A DNA stretch of 64,000 nt, taken from positions 10,419-74,418 of the forward strand of contig CAWDHW010000018.1 in the NCBI GenBank assembly GCA_963802205.1, given 5' to 3'. Origin of the DNA: DYRB01 sp963802205. GTDB taxonomy: Bacteria; Pseudomonadota; Gammaproteobacteria; Chromatiales; Chromatiaceae. The position numbers and the translations under genes are program-made. The notes under the pieces were generated by a model. The model was not told where the DNA came from. It saw only the letters and a program-made list of their open reading frames with translations, and made no database searches. Of this stretch, positions 63,982 through 64,000 are shown piece after piece (within the stretch, counting starts at the first letter, position 1; every line of letters starts with the position of its first letter).

Positions 63982-64000
63982 CGCCAGGTGCGAAGGGAAG

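Overview
The window is 64 kb of GC-rich, gene-dense bacterial chromosome. The gene set points to a gammaproteobacterium, most likely a purple sulfur bacterium or a close relative (Chromatiales). It has a menaquinone branch (menB-menA-menC), proton-translocating transhydrogenase, cmoB, both polyphosphate kinases, a group of Mrp antiporter genes, a multihaem cytochrome fused to a cytochrome b, and many insertion-sequence remnants. The taxonomy is inferred from gene content only.

Layout. 0-10 kb: HNH nuclease, fructosamine kinase, SixA phosphatase, nine-haem cytochrome c/cytochrome b fusion, a small membrane protein, a short-chain dehydrogenase, SulP transporter, small K+ channel, and PPK2. 10-15 kb: a membrane-fusion protein with a small membrane partner, an orphan amino-acid-binding protein and an ArsB/NhaD-type permease; the last three carry single-base frameshifts. 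15-18 kb: pntAA-pntAB-pntB. 18-25 kb: first accessory island, with an IS1182-like remnant, an intact IS1595-family element, a glycosyltransferase, two sulfotransferase-type proteins (one a 748-residue mosaic with coiled-coil and six 38-residue repeats) and another transposase remnant. 25-31 kb: mnmG (two frameshifts), then the MoxR ATPase/DUF58/transglutaminase operon. 31-38 kb: second accessory island with a methyltransferase, three different IS remnants, a tRNA operon (Pro-Arg-His-Lys), a DUF2934 protein, a secreted serine protease, a decayed copy of the first island's glycosyltransferase and another sulfotransferase. 38-46 kb: men genes, pterin dehydratase, ppk1, cmoB and a YpsA-like SLOG protein. 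46-52 kb: mrpAB-C-DE-F-G. 52-57 kb: RND efflux pair. 57-61 kb: a P-type cation ATPase continuous with a C-terminal OmpA domain, then a UPF0114 protein. 61-64 kb: DedA protein and a large unrecognised protein open at the window edge.

How it fits together. The core genes suggest a cell managing respiratory and photosynthetic redox balance (transhydrogenase, menaquinone, multihaem cytochrome), ion homeostasis (Mrp, P-type ATPase, K+ channel, SulP, NhaD-like) and polyphosphate. The two islands share a glycosyltransferase plus sulfotransferase theme, consistent with a variable sulfated surface glycan. Eight single-base frameshifts in five otherwise intact genes look more like base-calling errors than decay, although this cannot be settled from the sequence alone.
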